Source: Tenodera sinensis | Lineage: Eukaryota; Arthropoda; Insecta; Mantodea; Mantidae | Direction of reading: 5' to 3' | Assembly (NCBI GenBank): GCA_030765045.1 | Contig: CM060962.1 | Span: 146,864,525-146,928,524, forward strand | DNA length: 64,000 nucleotides | Shown here: positions 9,924 through 21,765 of the stretch, one piece after another | How the letters are laid out: each line of letters opens with the position of its first letter | How positions within the stretch are numbered: the stretch's first letter is position 1 | Notes under the pieces: generated by a model | Seen by the model: only the letters and a program-made list of their open reading frames with translations | Databases searched by the model: none | What the model was told of the DNA's origin: nothing | Made by a program: the position numbers and the translations under genes

Positions 9924-11225
9924 TAGGGCTCGGAAGTTCATGCCCTAAAAAACACTCAAATATGCTCTTAAAAACTTGAAAATATACCAAGAAATATGCA
10001 CTATTTAATTAAAACAATTAATGTCCCTTTGCAGTGGACAAGACGAGTTAGTATAAATAATAAATAAAGTTACCTTATTCCTTAGAGGTTGAAGCAGAAG
10101 TGGTCCCGCGGCTAGTATTAACTGCTAAATTGCAGTTCACAATCAACAGTTTGCACAAATTTTCAACTATAAAACATCGTCTGTTGTCTCGCAAAACACT
10201 TTTGTAACGTGAAAAACTTCTCTCCACGTCACAAGATGTTATCGGGGCATATTTACAAAATGATGTTAACTGCTTCACAGAGAGAGTCAAATCTCTTGGT
10301 GTGACAGATCTTTCGAGGATGTCTCGAATACCGCGCATCTGTTTATAACCAGAATTTTTTGAAATTACATAATTCACTTTCTCTTTCACTTTTTGTCCTA
10401 TACCACCACGAACCGAACTTAGATCACATATTGTTTTTTCAAAGACAGTAAGTGATTCATGCTAAGGAGATCCTACAGCTTCCAATGCCGTTATGGCTGT
10501 TGGTAAGAAAGAAAAATTAGCAGATTTGAAACTAAGATCCTCTTTTAATCCAGTGCCTGACAGAATATTTTGCACAGTTTCTATTGATGAAGCATCTTTC
10601 GAGTCCAATGAATTAATAACCTCTTCGATATTTCTATGTGCTCAGCATAATATAAAACTGCATCGACCCATGTTCCCCATCGAGTTAACACTGGTGCAGG
10701 AGGAAGTTGGACATTAGGTGCTGTTGATCTAAACAACTTAACTCTTTTAGGAGATTTAACAAAAATTCTCTTTGTACTGGACACAAATCTAGCTACCAAT
10801 GGGAAAGATTCACTTATTGTCTCAGAAATGCTACCAATATGAAAAATATCATACAGATGAAAAAAATTAAAAAAAATAAATAAAAAATAAAAAAAGCATA
10901 AAAATCATTAAAATATGCAATACAGGGGCTATAATATTGAAATCTTCGTGAGTTGCATCATCATGTGTAGTACTACCAATGTGAAAAATACCATCCAGAT
11001 AGAAAAAAATAATAAAAAACCATAAAAAGTATTAAAATATGCTATATAGGGGCTATAACATTGAAATATTATGCATCTATAAAAAATCAAGAAAATATGC
11101 AGTTATATGCATCATAAAATCATGTCCAAATAACTGAAAATTGCATAATTCGTGCACATAATGTAAAAGCATACATTTTTAACCCCTATGAGAAAACATG
11201 CAAATGCATGAACTTCCTAGCCCTA
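9924..11225 (-). mobile_element. CGGBP1-type hAT, copy A (internally deleted)
   Basis: The left end TAGGGCTCGGAAGTTCATG (9,924-9,942) mirrors the right end ending in CTAGCCCTA at 11,225 (reverse complement TAGGGCTAGGAAGTTCATG). Flanking 8-mers are GTGATGAG (9,916-9,923) and GTGATAAG (11,226-11,233), one mismatch. The minus strand keeps only the C-terminal half of the transposase. A unit of about 123 bp containing GGGGCTATAA...TTGAAAT is tandemly duplicated in the right subterminal region (about 10,825-11,065), as in copy C. Confidence 0.85.
10075..10799 (-). pseudogene. hAT transposase C-terminal half, copy A
   Basis: On the minus strand, 10,799-10,581 reads RFVSSTKRIFVKSPKRVKLF then LPPAPVLTRWGTWVDAVLYY, the CGGBP1-type hAT segment after the catalytic core. 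A broken stretch leads to 10,389-10,075 with VTPRDLTLSVKQLTSF, TSCDVERSFSRYKSVLRDNR and a C-terminus rich in Ser/Thr. The N-terminal zinc finger and core are missing, so this copy could not move itself. Copy C carries the same blocks with the N-terminus. Confidence 0.8.
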
Positions 11226-11233
11226 GTGATAAG

Positions 11234-12170
11234 ATATGCTTGCCTTAGATCTCTAAACAGAGCTTGCTTTTCAAGTTAAATGCTAATTCGCATCACTTTC
11301 AATGGATGTCCGGAAATTTTGAGCCTCAGCGTGTCTTCACATTTCAGATCTCTGGGTATTTGATGCGTTCTTTGTTTTTCAACTACTATACTACAGTATA
11401 CATTACAAACTGAGATATACGTGCCTGTTCGACTGACTTAGATCTACAAACCATTTCTTGCTGCCTACAGTTGATGCACTGGCATCGTTACGTTACAAAG
11501 AGCGACTTTTATCTCTAGCTTTATTTGTGGCGGATTCGGATTTAATAATTCTAGTTAAGGGATTCCATGTGTGAGAATTATGTGGTTCAAGGTTTCGGTC
11601 GGGAGCATGGGTATAACTTCGGTTTAGTTTTCGTGTATGGTTATTTCGATTCTCTTTGGGATTAGGCGTCACAGCTAAAGGTTTTCATCTTGTTCCCGTT
11701 GAGGATTTTCTTGTTTCCGGTCTCGGAGTTTTATGACTCCCGGATCCACGGAATCCTGTACCTCGATGTGTTACTCGTATTCCCATAAATCTTTTGTCAT
11801 TTTGCAACATCATGCACTAACTAGTGCATTTCTTCCACGCCCATTGTTGGTCTGAGGAGCAGGCGCGGCTCCTCAGGGTAGGCATTGCCTGCCCTACCGT
11901 AATACACCAACAAATAATGTTTAGCTATGATTCTCCATTTTATCATTTGAACCGTCATTTTCCCTAAATTGTAGTTCAAGAAAAGTTTTCTCGGTTATAA
12001 TGACCAGCGCATGGTCAAATCCTAGAATCTCAATTCCGATTCATCAAAACTGCGCTGCGTGTTTGAAACGCGCGGCAGAAAGGATACGCATGGAACTGGG
12101 TACTGGAGAGCCGGCTGGTTTAACCTCTGCCGGCTCGGTCCCCTTTCCTCAGTACGAGACCCTTGAACAT
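11234..12170. other. anonymous DNA with a GC-rich hairpin cluster
   Basis: No gene was recognised. At 11,864-11,900 there are two adjacent inverted repeats, GAGGAGC...GCTCCTC and GGTAGGCA...TGCCCTACC. A GGGTAGGCA word also occurs inverted near 13,020-13,030. These could be ends of another element, but flanking duplications do not match. Confidence 0.35.
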
Positions 12171-12645
12171 GGATAAGGAAATATTCCTTGAAGCAGAAGT
12201 GGTCCGGCTGCTAGTATTAACTGCTAATTTGCAGTTCCCAACCAACACTTTGCACAAATTTTCAAATGTAAAACATCGTGTTGTCCCGCAAAACACTTTT
12301 GTAACGTGAAAAACTTCTCTCCACGTCACAAGAAACAGGGAATTCACTGTATGACAACATGACTCCGCATTAGTTCTCGCCACCTCGCGAGTTGCATCAT
12401 GTGCAATACTACCAATATGAAAAACATTATACAGATGGAAAAAATAATAAAAAACCATAAAATTCATTAAAATATGCAATATAGGGGCTATAATATTGAA
12501 ATGTTATGCATTTATCAAAATCAAGAAAATATGCAGCTATATGCACCATAAAATCATGTCCAAATAACTGAAAATTCCATAATTCGTGCACATAATTTTT
12601 AACTCCTACGAAAAAACATGCAAATGCATGAACTTCCTAGCCATA
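12171..12645 (-). mobile_element. CGGBP1-type hAT, copy B (truncated)
   Basis: The right end CATGAACTTCCTAGCCATA (12,627-12,645) matches the family terminus with a base change, and the AT-rich subterminal unit is present once. The left end is missing: similarity begins inside the transposase C-terminus at about 12,171. Minus-strand coding remnants read FENLCKVLVGNCKLAVNTSS. It shares with copy C a stretch (GGTGGCGAGAACTAA...TGTTGTCAT) not seen in copy A. Confidence 0.7.
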
Positions 12646-12689
12646 GTTATAATACCAGTGTGTTGTAATACCAGTATGACCGACTTAAT

Positions 12690-12929
12690 TAGTGAACTAT
12701 TACAAAGTCCGTTTTTGTGGTGCACTGACAATGAAAAGAGGAGTGTTTTAGCTATTTAACACAATGCTACAGTCAGACAATTTTTCAATTTCTTCATTCA
12801 TTTTCATTTTGGCGGTAATTCGTCCTTAAGTCACACTCATTCACTCTGCACTTATTAAACAAACAATATATTGTTTGCGTTATCCGGAATGACTTCACCC
12901 CCTTTATTTCAGATAAACGGGGTTCTACT

Positions 12930-12930
<1 letters not shown>
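12690..12930 (-). mobile_element. pogo/Tigger-like element end
   Basis: The right border CGGGGTTCTACTG (12,918-12,930), read inverted, is CAGTAGAACCCCG, with CCGGATAAC about 20 bp inside. This is the look of pogo/Tigger termini and it matches the end of the element at 40,460. The left end was not found. A TA follows and leads into a TTA microsatellite. Confidence 0.45.
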
Positions 12931-13006
<76 letters not shown>

Positions 13007-13008
13007 TA
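12931..13008. repeat. (TTA)n microsatellite
   Basis: About 25 near-perfect TTA units. The open frame of poly-tyrosine across it is an artefact of the repeat. Confidence 0.95.
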
Positions 13009-14160
13009 TTGTTACACTTTGCCTACCCTAAAATTTTGACTGCGAGCTGCCATTGCTGAGGAGCAAGAATCGATTTTTTTCTCATCCCCTCAGTCACTGC
13101 TAATATATTACAAAGGCAGTGCCCCAGTTCGTGGTATGGTTATTCTGATAGCATATTCTTTCATTGTTAAATGTTTGGCTATTTCTATGGGGTATGTGTA
13201 CCTCCCTTCCCCTCTGGAAATTTTAATTCTGAAAATATACGGAGTTTCAACTTGGGCTGTTCTGTACCGTGTTACAGGATATTGCCCTCATGATTGTTTC
13301 TATTTTCATTATTACTACTTGGCAAAGCAACGAGGTGAATTGACCTTGGCTGTCGAGCGCTGTGATCGCTTCTTATCTTGTTAATTAGAACAGTGAAATA
13401 ATAGTAACTTGGCATATAGTCAGTGATAAAACACAAATAGATGATCTCTCGCATCTGCTGATATATGAGAAGTTGCTGTCCTGAAGATATAATTGCTTCT
13501 CAACAGTGTACATACACTGTCTCGCCGTCTATGTGCAATAAGCTCATGTAAACAACTGGGCAGTTTCACATTCTTTCCAATATACCTCATGGCTTTGCCA
13601 AGAAGTGCCATCTGGCCTAGGTGGGCACACCTGATTGCTTTATGCTATCAGTCTTTAACTTTAAATGCAGTGAATAAAAACTGCATGATATTTGGTAGGT
13701 TAATCATCCTAGTTAAAATTCAGGTAACTACAAAATTTGGAGTAATTTGATTCAGAAGTTTCCTTTTTTTACAAATTGTAAAACATTTTTATACTGTTCC
13801 ATATGCACATTTTTTTTAGATTTTGCACTGAAACTTTTTCTTGTGAATTATAATATATTTGAGTAACACTTGGTATTGCTTTGAATAATTTATAAAGTTT
13901 AAAACATTATATATAACTACGCTGTACTTAATTCTTTAGATTACATATTTTCAGGTTTTGATATCAGATTTTAGTAAGTTTGTAAAACAAGAAAATACAC
14001 ACAATTATTAAAGCTATGAGTTTTGCTAAATGTGTACAATTTTGAACCACAACTGATGCACCAGGAACATTTAGAATATTGAAAAATGTAGTATTGGTAA
14101 AAAGTTAATTTTATAAAAAAATGCATTTAAGCTGCAATCCTGTTTCAAAATTTCCCAGTT
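13009..14160. other. anonymous AT-rich DNA
   Basis: Several overlapping short open frames on both strands (13,136-13,750) show no recognisable domain and look like chance frames. Confidence 0.5.
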
Positions 14161-14162
14161 GC

Positions 14163-14330
14163 CTTCTGTGGTCTAGGGGTAGCATGCTAGTTTCTGGTTC
14201 CCGTGGTTGTGGGTTTAAATCTGGCGGAGGATGATGGATTTTTTTTCGGGAGTAAAGATTTTTGGAATGGCTTCCTTTGGAAGAGAAGTAAAACTGGTGA
14301 CCATGTGTCATAGATTTACAGCATATATTA
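14163..14330 (+). mobile_element. tRNA-like SINE fragment
   Basis: A tRNA-like head has box A TGGTCTAGGGGT at 14,169-14,180 and a box-B-like GGTTTAAATCT at 14,212-14,222. A non-tRNA body follows. The changed box B and lack of a clear tail suggest an old copy. Confidence 0.55.
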
Positions 14331-15042
14331 AAACCTCAAGCCTCATAGATGCCTCTGAGCAAAATTAACCAGTCTTTCACGTCCAACATAGAATGTGATG
14401 CTGAGAACCATAGGGGTTAAAGAGTGTCCATAGATAAACTCATTTTTTTTCTAAACTTCCCAGCACTATACATATATCCTTCTGTGACATCTTTTTTTCT
14501 CCTCTACAGAAATATTGACAAGCTTCCTCTTCTTTCTTGCAGTTCTTCTTTACCCTCTTCATTTGCTATCACATATTTTAGTTTTCTTCTCCTATTGTAT
14601 TGATCACTTAACCTATGAGTGCTCTCTTAGATTTTTTAACAGAAATTTCCATTTTCATTTTCTGACACAAGTGCACTCATAATAAATTCAGGCACAGCAT
14701 TTGCAACTGCTATATCTATTTTTGGTTTAGAAATAAATGTTTGTTTAGGGCATTTGTGCACAATAAGAGAGTGCAAACTCTAATTTGGATTCTGCGTCTG
14801 ACCCCTTGTACACCTTTCCTTTTTATCGTTTGTTAACTTCTGATACAGGGGCATTACATTCACATCTATTTATGATACCAGTTTGACATGAATTTTTTGA
14901 TGACTTGTGTATCACCCATTGCTTTGGTTTTATTATAAACACACCATGGGTCAACACCACCTTAACAACTCATGTGTTCTGGGTTTTTATCAGTGGACAT
15001 ACAGTGTGACAAGATTTGCATAAATGTGTTGTTTCATCTTAC
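14331..15042. other. anonymous AT-rich DNA
   Basis: No coding or repeat signature recognised. Confidence 0.5.
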
Positions 15043-15053
15043 TTACGTCAGGA

Positions 15054-15591
15054 GACCAGACTCACAGAACACAAAAGAAGCTGCCACCTGGGCCAAACTG
15101 ATAAGTCTGCGGTCGCTGAACATGCCATTAATGCAGTCGGTGAACACAGTATTAAGTTCCAGGATACGCGCATCCTTGCATCTACCATACATTACCATGC
15201 CCGACTACAGCGAGAGGCTATTGAAATTTACAAGCACCCTAACAACTTTAATAAGAAGGAGGAGGCCTTAAGATTAAACAGCAACTGGCATCCGGTCATA
15301 GAACATCATAAGAAGCAGGAAAGCAAGGTAAGCCAATCAGAAGAGACCAGCAGCATAAGAGAGATAGAACCCCCTCCACCAGCCACCACGCCTCGGGCCA
15401 ATCAGCGCACGTTGCGCATGGCATAAATGGAGCGCCACAGACAGTCGACGCATCAGTCGCAGTGATACCTTCCACGAGGAGACTTCGACAATGCCACTGA
15501 GGATGTTTACCGCAGTTGTAAACGAAACGTCTGGAAGACAGATCTCCAGCAGACCACGGCATAACAGCCCGGAAGATACTTCATTCTACAA
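15054..15591 (+). mobile_element. 5'-truncated Penelope-like element with 11-bp target duplication
   Basis: The frame from 15,054 reads TRLTEHKRSCHLGQTDKSAV, AEHAINAVGEHSIKF, YHARLQREAIEIYKHPNNFN and LRLNSNWHP. This is the GIY-YIG-type endonuclease end of Penelope-like elements, starting after the GIY-YIG signature itself. The downstream sequence AAACGTCTGGAAGACAGAT is typical of the 3' region of such elements. TTACGTCAGGA occurs at 15,043-15,053 and again at 15,592-15,602, so the 538-bp piece inserted as a truncated unit. The reverse-transcriptase domain is absent. Confidence 0.8.
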
Positions 15592-15602
15592 TTACGTCAG
15601 GA

Positions 15603-16605
15603 ATATCTGCTGTAACTGCAGCTCTGTAGTAAAATGTTACAGCATTTATTGTGTTTTCTTTAAGGTTGTAGTTCTGCAACCCAAAGCTTTCCATTCTTTG
15701 ACTAAATTCCTAAGACCTGTGCTCATTCTTTTAGGTATGTGGTTCACACATTTTTCTTTTTCAGTAAGTGCTATCATATACTGGTACACTGTTAGCTGTC
15801 AAATGATAATTGCATCACCATATGAAAGCACTGTGGTGTGTCACAGCTTGGACTCAGAGGCAGAATGTTTCCAAATGATGTCTGCTACTTTCACTGCTAT
15901 TGTGCGTGATGTACCATCATAATTAATATGTTCTTCCTGCCAGATTGGCAATTCTGGAGCATCACAGCCTAATTCTGCAGCGTCATACTTGATAATAGCT
16001 CATTTTCTACTACAACCGGTCAATATATTTATTGCTATACCAAAGATTTGTGCCCATGTTTATGCCATTCGCTTGTTTTATTCTTTGGACTTAGGGCCCT
16101 AATGACCTAGCTGTCGACGGGCCCTTAAACAATACTAACTCACTGTTTATGCCAACTCCCATCATATGATACAGGTATATCTGTAATTTCTTGGATTATT
16201 AGGGATGGATCAGTAGGAATATGCTGTGTACAATGCCTCTAGATTTAGCTAGAATTTCATGTCTTTGTTTGCTTGCATCTCAACTATTTTAAAATGAAGC
16301 TTATAGCTTCTTTTTGCCACACCTTTCATTCCCAGAGTACCGTAGCACAAAATCTGTTCATTGTAGCACAGCATGTTCCAATGCTGGCATATGCAACCAC
16401 CATCCTGTTTATATCAAATGGTGATCTGTGAGATTTTTCATAAGTTCTTGGGCTTGTATAACATGCAAAGTGTACATACCACAAGTCTCATATTTCACTA
16501 CTAACTTACTCTAAACCCACAGCTATATCTTGTAGATTCACATAAAGACTATTCCACATTCACAACATTGAAGCTTTGGAAATACATTTTGCAATTTACC
16601 ACAGT
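15603..16605. other. anonymous DNA carrying a short LINE tail
   Basis: Apart from the LINE 3' tail at 16,093-16,145, nothing is recognised. Confidence 0.5.
16093..16145 (+). mobile_element. Dead-on-arrival 3' tail of the 48.8-kb LINE family
   Basis: It reads CCTAATGACCTAGCTGTCGA then CGGGCCCTTAAAC and a short ACTCACTG tail. The same terminal sequence followed by (TCAC)n ends the LINE at 48,829 and the short copies at 33,494 and 47,815. No clear target duplication was found for this copy. Confidence 0.6.
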
Positions 16606-16613
16606 ATGATAAT

Positions 16614-18945
16614 TAGGGCTAGGAAGTTCATGCATTTGCATGTTTTTTCATAGGGGTTAAAAATGTATGCTTTTACATTATGTGCATGAATTATGGAATT
16701 TTCAGTTATTTGGACATGATTTTATGGTGCATATAACTGCATATTTTCTTGATTTTTGATAAATGCATATTATTTCAATATTATAGCCCCTATATTGCAT
16801 ATTTTAATGATTTTTATGGTTTTTATTACCTATTGTTTTCCATCTTTATAATATTTTTCATATTGGTAATATTGCACATAATGATGCAACTCAGGAAGAT
16901 TTCAATATTATAGCCCCCATATTGCATATTTTAATTATTTTTATGGTTTTTTATTATTTTTTCCATCTGTATAATATTTTTCACATTGGTAGTATTGCAC
17001 ATGATGATGCAACTTTCGAGGTGGCGAGAACTAACGCTAAGTCATGTTGTCATGCAGTGAATCACCTGTTTCCATTTTTTCATTATATGTATGTTCGTAG
17101 AAAATAATCAGTGCGTTATCTGAGAGGTTTATAGTAGCAAAGATAATGTGCAGGTCAACATTTTGAGCAGCACGATTATAGCAACGCTTGCCTGCCCACC
17201 AGTAGTTGTGTTGTGGTCTTCAAACGTAACAGTGTTGTGAACTGGTTCCCACCAAATTAAATTAGGCATATAAAATGTTAAAAATCTCTTCAAATGTCAA
17301 AAATAAAACCAACTTCGAGTGCTAGATTAATTAATTTACAGAACGAGTTATCGGGTGATCTAATATCTACAGATAATAGGGCCTGTTTTGTGGAGCGTGT
17401 GAGAAAATGTAGGGAGTGAGAAAAGATTTCAAATAGTTCAGCACATAAACACAGCAAAACATAAGGAGAACTTAATCAGAAAATCGCAAACACAGAACCT
17501 GTTCAAAAACAGCTAGTAGAGTGTTTAGAAAGTAGGGTTACTGAATTTTCCTATAACTTGTGCAAAGCATTTTTAACTGCAGATATCCCTTGTTCAAAAT
17601 TAATAATCCGACATTTAAAAACTTTCTTGCCAAATACACTGGACAACATGTGCCTGAAGAAAGTACACTGCGTAAGACTTATGTAGGACATTGTTAGAAT
17701 AACGTATTGTGAATAATACAAAATGAATTAGCGGATCAGTTTATGTGGTTGTCCTGTTGATGAAACCCCTGATTCTGAGTGCCCTTCTATTGCTAATATA
17801 ATCATGGGTGCTTTAAATAATGAACAAAAGGCTACACCTTATCTTCTTAATGTGAGGGAATTGTCGGCCACTGACAATGTAACTGTGACCCAGTTGGTGA
17901 TGGACTCTTTGAAATTACTATGGCCATGTGGAATCAAAATACAACCAGTTACTTTTATTTGTTACTGATGCAGGTCCTTATATGGTAAAATCAGGACAAA
18001 CTCTGAAAGGTATTTTGCCTAACTTAATTCATATAACTTGTTTGGCACACGCTTTTCATCGCATTTCTCAGACAATACATGATTCTTTCCCACTGTTAGA
18101 TAGATTTGTGTCCAGTACAAAGTGAATTTTTATCAAATCTTCTCAAAGAGTTAAGTTGTTTAGATCAAGAGGCACCTAATATCCGACTTCCTCCTGCACC
18201 AGTGTTAACTCGATGGGGAACATAGGTCGATGCAGTTTTATATTATTCTGAGCACATAGAAATAGTTGAAGAGGTTGTTAATTCATTGGACTCAAAAGAT
18301 GCTTCATCAATAGAAACTGTGCAAAATATTCTGTCAGGCACTGGGTTAACAGAAGATCTTAGTTTCATATCTACCCATTTTTCTTTCTTACCAACAGCCA
18401 TAACGGCATTGGAAGCTGTAGGATCTCCTTTGCATGAATCACAATGTCTTTGAAAAAACATGTAATTCATGTAATTACATGAATTATGTAATTTCAAAAT
18501 ATTCTGGTTATAAACAGATGTGCGATATTCGAGACATCCTTGAAAGAAAACCATCTGTCACACCAAGAGACTTGACTGTCTCTGTGAAGCAGTTAACATC
18601 ATTTAAATATACCCCGATAACATCTTGTGACGTGGAGAGGTTTTTCACGTTACAAAAGTGTTTTGTGAGACAACATATGATGTTTCACAGTTGAAAATGT
18701 GTGCAAAGTGTTGGTTGTGAACTGCAATTTAGCAGTTAATACTAGCAGTGGGACCACTTCTGCTTCAACCTCTAAGGAATAAGGTAACTTTATTTATTAT
18801 TTATACTAACTCATCTTGTCTACTACAAAGGGACATTAACTGTTGTAATTAAATAGTGCATATTTCTTGGTATATTTTCAAGTTTTTAAGAGCATATTTG
18901 TATGCATATTTCAGTGTTTTTTAGGGCATGAACTTCCGAGCCCTA
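16614..18945 (+). mobile_element. CGGBP1-type hAT, copy C (full length)
   Basis: The left end TAGGGCTAGGAAGTTCATG (16,614-16,632) pairs with the right end CATGAACTTCCGAGCCCTA (18,927-18,945). Both are flanked by a perfect 8-mer ATGATAAT (16,606-16,613 and 18,946-18,953). The 2,332-bp element carries the whole transposase frame in degraded form. Its left subterminal region holds two tandem copies of a roughly 127-bp unit (16,774-16,900 and 16,901-17,024), each with TTCAATATTATAGCCCC and an AT-rich stretch. The perfect duplication suggests the youngest insertion of the three. Confidence 0.93.
17294..18782 (+). pseudogene. CGGBP1-type hAT transposase, copy C
   Basis: The ATG at 17,294 opens MSKIKPTSSARLINL and continues through broken frames to a CGGBP1-like zinc-finger region ending in QHINTAKHK-like sequence (about 17,430-17,460). 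The core has LLLFVTDAGPYMVKSG (17,950-17,990) with the catalytic-type Asp, then HITCLAHAFHRIS and FVSSTK. LPPAPVLTRWGT is followed by a stop where copy A has Trp. The C-terminal block reads ITSCDVERFF and ends at TAA 18,780-18,782 with a Ser/Thr-rich tail. Multiple lesions mean it is inactive. The family relation to vertebrate CGGBP1 is from memory of hAT-derived proteins. Confidence 0.78.
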
Positions 18946-18953
18946 ATGATAAT

Positions 18954-20072
18954 GTACTCATCACTTTACTGAAGTATTCCCAGTGTTTTGTTTCACTAAA
19001 ATATTGCAGCCTTCACTAGGCTAGTAGAACTGTACACTGAAGTTATATTACTATAAAATGGTAAATTAATGTTACTACTGAAGGATTATGAATTTTAACT
19101 TTGTGAACATCTAGTTTTGTGCACTATTTTACAACTTCACTGAAAGAACGTAAAACTTGCTTGGTAAAGTACCTAATCTTGTAACATTAAATTTGCACCA
19201 TGTGCAATAGGGTACACAAAGCAACATGGGTTTGTCATTGTTTACTCAAATTAGATGCTACACAACTAAATCAACTATCATAATTCCAAATCCAAAAATA
19301 ATACTATGCCTACAAAATTAATATTTTCATTGCTAAATATTGTGAGGAAGAAACCAAATAACAGCAACATCCAAATATGTAATTAAGAAACTTCTTTAGA
19401 TGTATATGGTTCCTTTGAGCTAATGATGGTACAAACTTCAAGCAGATGGCAGCAAGCACAAGGAGTGATAGATTCCATGAAAAATTTGAAAAGAGAAATG
19501 CTAGAAACTATATATCACCACATTTTCTGCTACAAAGGGGGGGGGGGGGGAGTGCCCTATTCAAGGGACATGCATGTGCCATATTACAGTGTCCTAGAAC
19601 TTTTGAAAATGGCTACACAGTTTAAAGCGGTATATGTCAATGTACCTCACATAATGGGACAACTTATAATGCAAACCACAGTTTTAGTTTCTGGACCATT
19701 TTTGACTAAAATATAACATAATACATGATCAAGATATTCTGGCTTAGGGTGATCATCAATACCAGTAATGGAATTCTTTCATGATCAGTGATGAATGCGG
19801 CCGCTTTCCTCTGGAGGAGGGAGATATCAAGCTTGACAGGGCGAGAATGTTATTGGCTTCATATTTTAGTGCTAGGTCTTCACTATAATAATAACAATGG
19901 TAATATTTTAAAATTTCCCTTAATATCTGATTATTAAATTATGTGTAAGTAATAAGCAGATATAGCTTAAGTTAATTACCTAGACAAATAAAATAATGAG
20001 AATCAATATAATAATATTCTTGCATGCCACAACTTACATTTACAATATACTAATGCATTGATGCCTTTTTCT
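18954..20072. other. anonymous DNA with a G14 run and a cluster of restriction-type palindromes
   Basis: G14 lies at 19,537-19,550. A cluster of six- and eight-base palindromes is at 19,771-19,834 (see findings). No gene recognised. Confidence 0.5.
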
Positions 20073-20330
20073 TTACTGCATGTTGATGACATCATCAATG
20101 AAAGCTTCTGTGAGTTTCTTGTCCCCTCCCGTTGACACCTTCACACAAACTTGAAGTGTATTCTGTCTCACCCTATTTATTAATTTTGTCATTGTCCTAT
20201 TCATTGTGCTGAATGAACTTTCTACACTGGTAATGGAAATGGGAATGCACAGTACACATTCAGTGAGCGTCCTTAATACTTCATGGCCGATGTCGTCCCT
20301 TAAGATAAAAGAAGCAATATCAGAAGATAA
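20073..20330 (-). pseudogene. C-terminal dimerisation block of the 20-22 kb hAT relic
   Basis: Open for 85 codons without an ATG: ASFILRDDIGHEVLRTLTEC, VLCIPISITSVESSFSTMNR, then RQNTLQVCVKVS and a C-terminus AFIDDVINMQ before TAA. SV-E-SSFS-x-MNR is the hAT signature. It is the best preserved part of the relic. Confidence 0.75.
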
Positions 20331-21730
20331 TCTTCTGATTTATTACAAGAAACATATTTAAAAAGAAGTCTGTAATAACAGCAAGAACATTAAGTAGTAA
20401 TATCATGTACAGTTCTTTCCTATCATAATCACTAAATTCTTGAAATGTTTTAAAACTTTCAAAATATGCAGTTAGCTGTAGCACTTTCATGTTTTGTAAT
20501 TGAACCTTTACTCAGTTTCATTGATCATACTTTTCACAAATGTCACTGCATTTTCAGAGTTGGGCTTTTGTCTTCTATGAATAGCACCCTTAACTTCAGT
20601 TAAGCCAATGGTAGCTTTTTAATTTTATGTTTCATTTTCTGCACTATAGTCATCGCAATTGCAAAGGCAATTGATGTGAGTTCCTTACAGAAACAAGTAC
20701 AGGAGGTAGTGAAATTTTGAGTGATTGCTTTTGCAAAGCTTTACTTAAATTTGAAACAGCATTTAATGTATTGTCCAAAATCACTAAACTTACAATGAAA
20801 TTGTAACTTATCATTTATAACTAGATTGCTTCTGCCAACTTGCTAAATCTGTACCTTGTGTATATGTTCACCTCATCAAAATGGACTTGTAGAATAGGAA
20901 TATAGCATGAACTGTGCAACAGGTACTGAACCAGCAGATGTTAACAGTTTCGGATATTTTTAAAATAGGTTGTTCTAAAGCACAATTAATTTCATGCAAT
21001 ATATTTTCTCATTAGGAGAAGTATGAAATGTAATGTGTGTTTTAATATAGGGTGTTTATTTCTACAGTTCGTAACAGCAATCAGTAGGACATGTGCTCTG
21101 AAGTGAAATGTATGGCAACTTGTGCTTCCTTTTCTGTGATAACCAAGTGTGGACCCCAGTGACAGAACCACTAGAATTAGCAGCACCATTGAAAGAGCAT
21201 GTTACTAATCTGTATTCAGAATGTCTTCGTTTCTTTAGTTCACTATTAATTACTGTAAATATAGACTCAACTGTAGTACTCTTCAATTTGAACAGACATA
21301 AAAACCTTCAAAAGATGAGAATGGCACAACATAATGAACCAGAAAATACTGCTCACTTTGGTTACAGACATTTGTAGATTTGTCTGCCATTAGGGAAAGT
21401 ATTTGCCATGAAGAATTGTTTCTTCATTGTCAAGAACCTCTTCAATGCAATTTAATAATTCTGAAGTAGTTCATTTGCTAACATGTGGACCTTTACTCTA
21501 AAATTTAATCTACTTTTCAAGATTAATGTCACTTTTTTGTATAACCTCATTAATTAGAGGTTCATATTTTGTTGTGTGGGGGATTTCATCCTTAGTAAGG
21601 GAATACACATTTGAAATTAAACAACACACTGCTTGGCAATTTAACACTTTTTCAGTTTAATTTTTGTTTCATTATCTGCACATGAGCTGAAGTGTTTAAT
21701 CCCTGTAATTTACAATTTTCAAGTGGAACA

Positions 21731-21765
<35 letters not shown>

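Noticed and set aside
11874..13031. Element bounded by GGGTAGGCA words
   Set aside because: The words are inverted to each other, but flanking bases show no target duplication and similarity does not extend.
12871..13059. Poly-tyrosine open frame
   Set aside because: It is the translation of the (TTA)n microsatellite.
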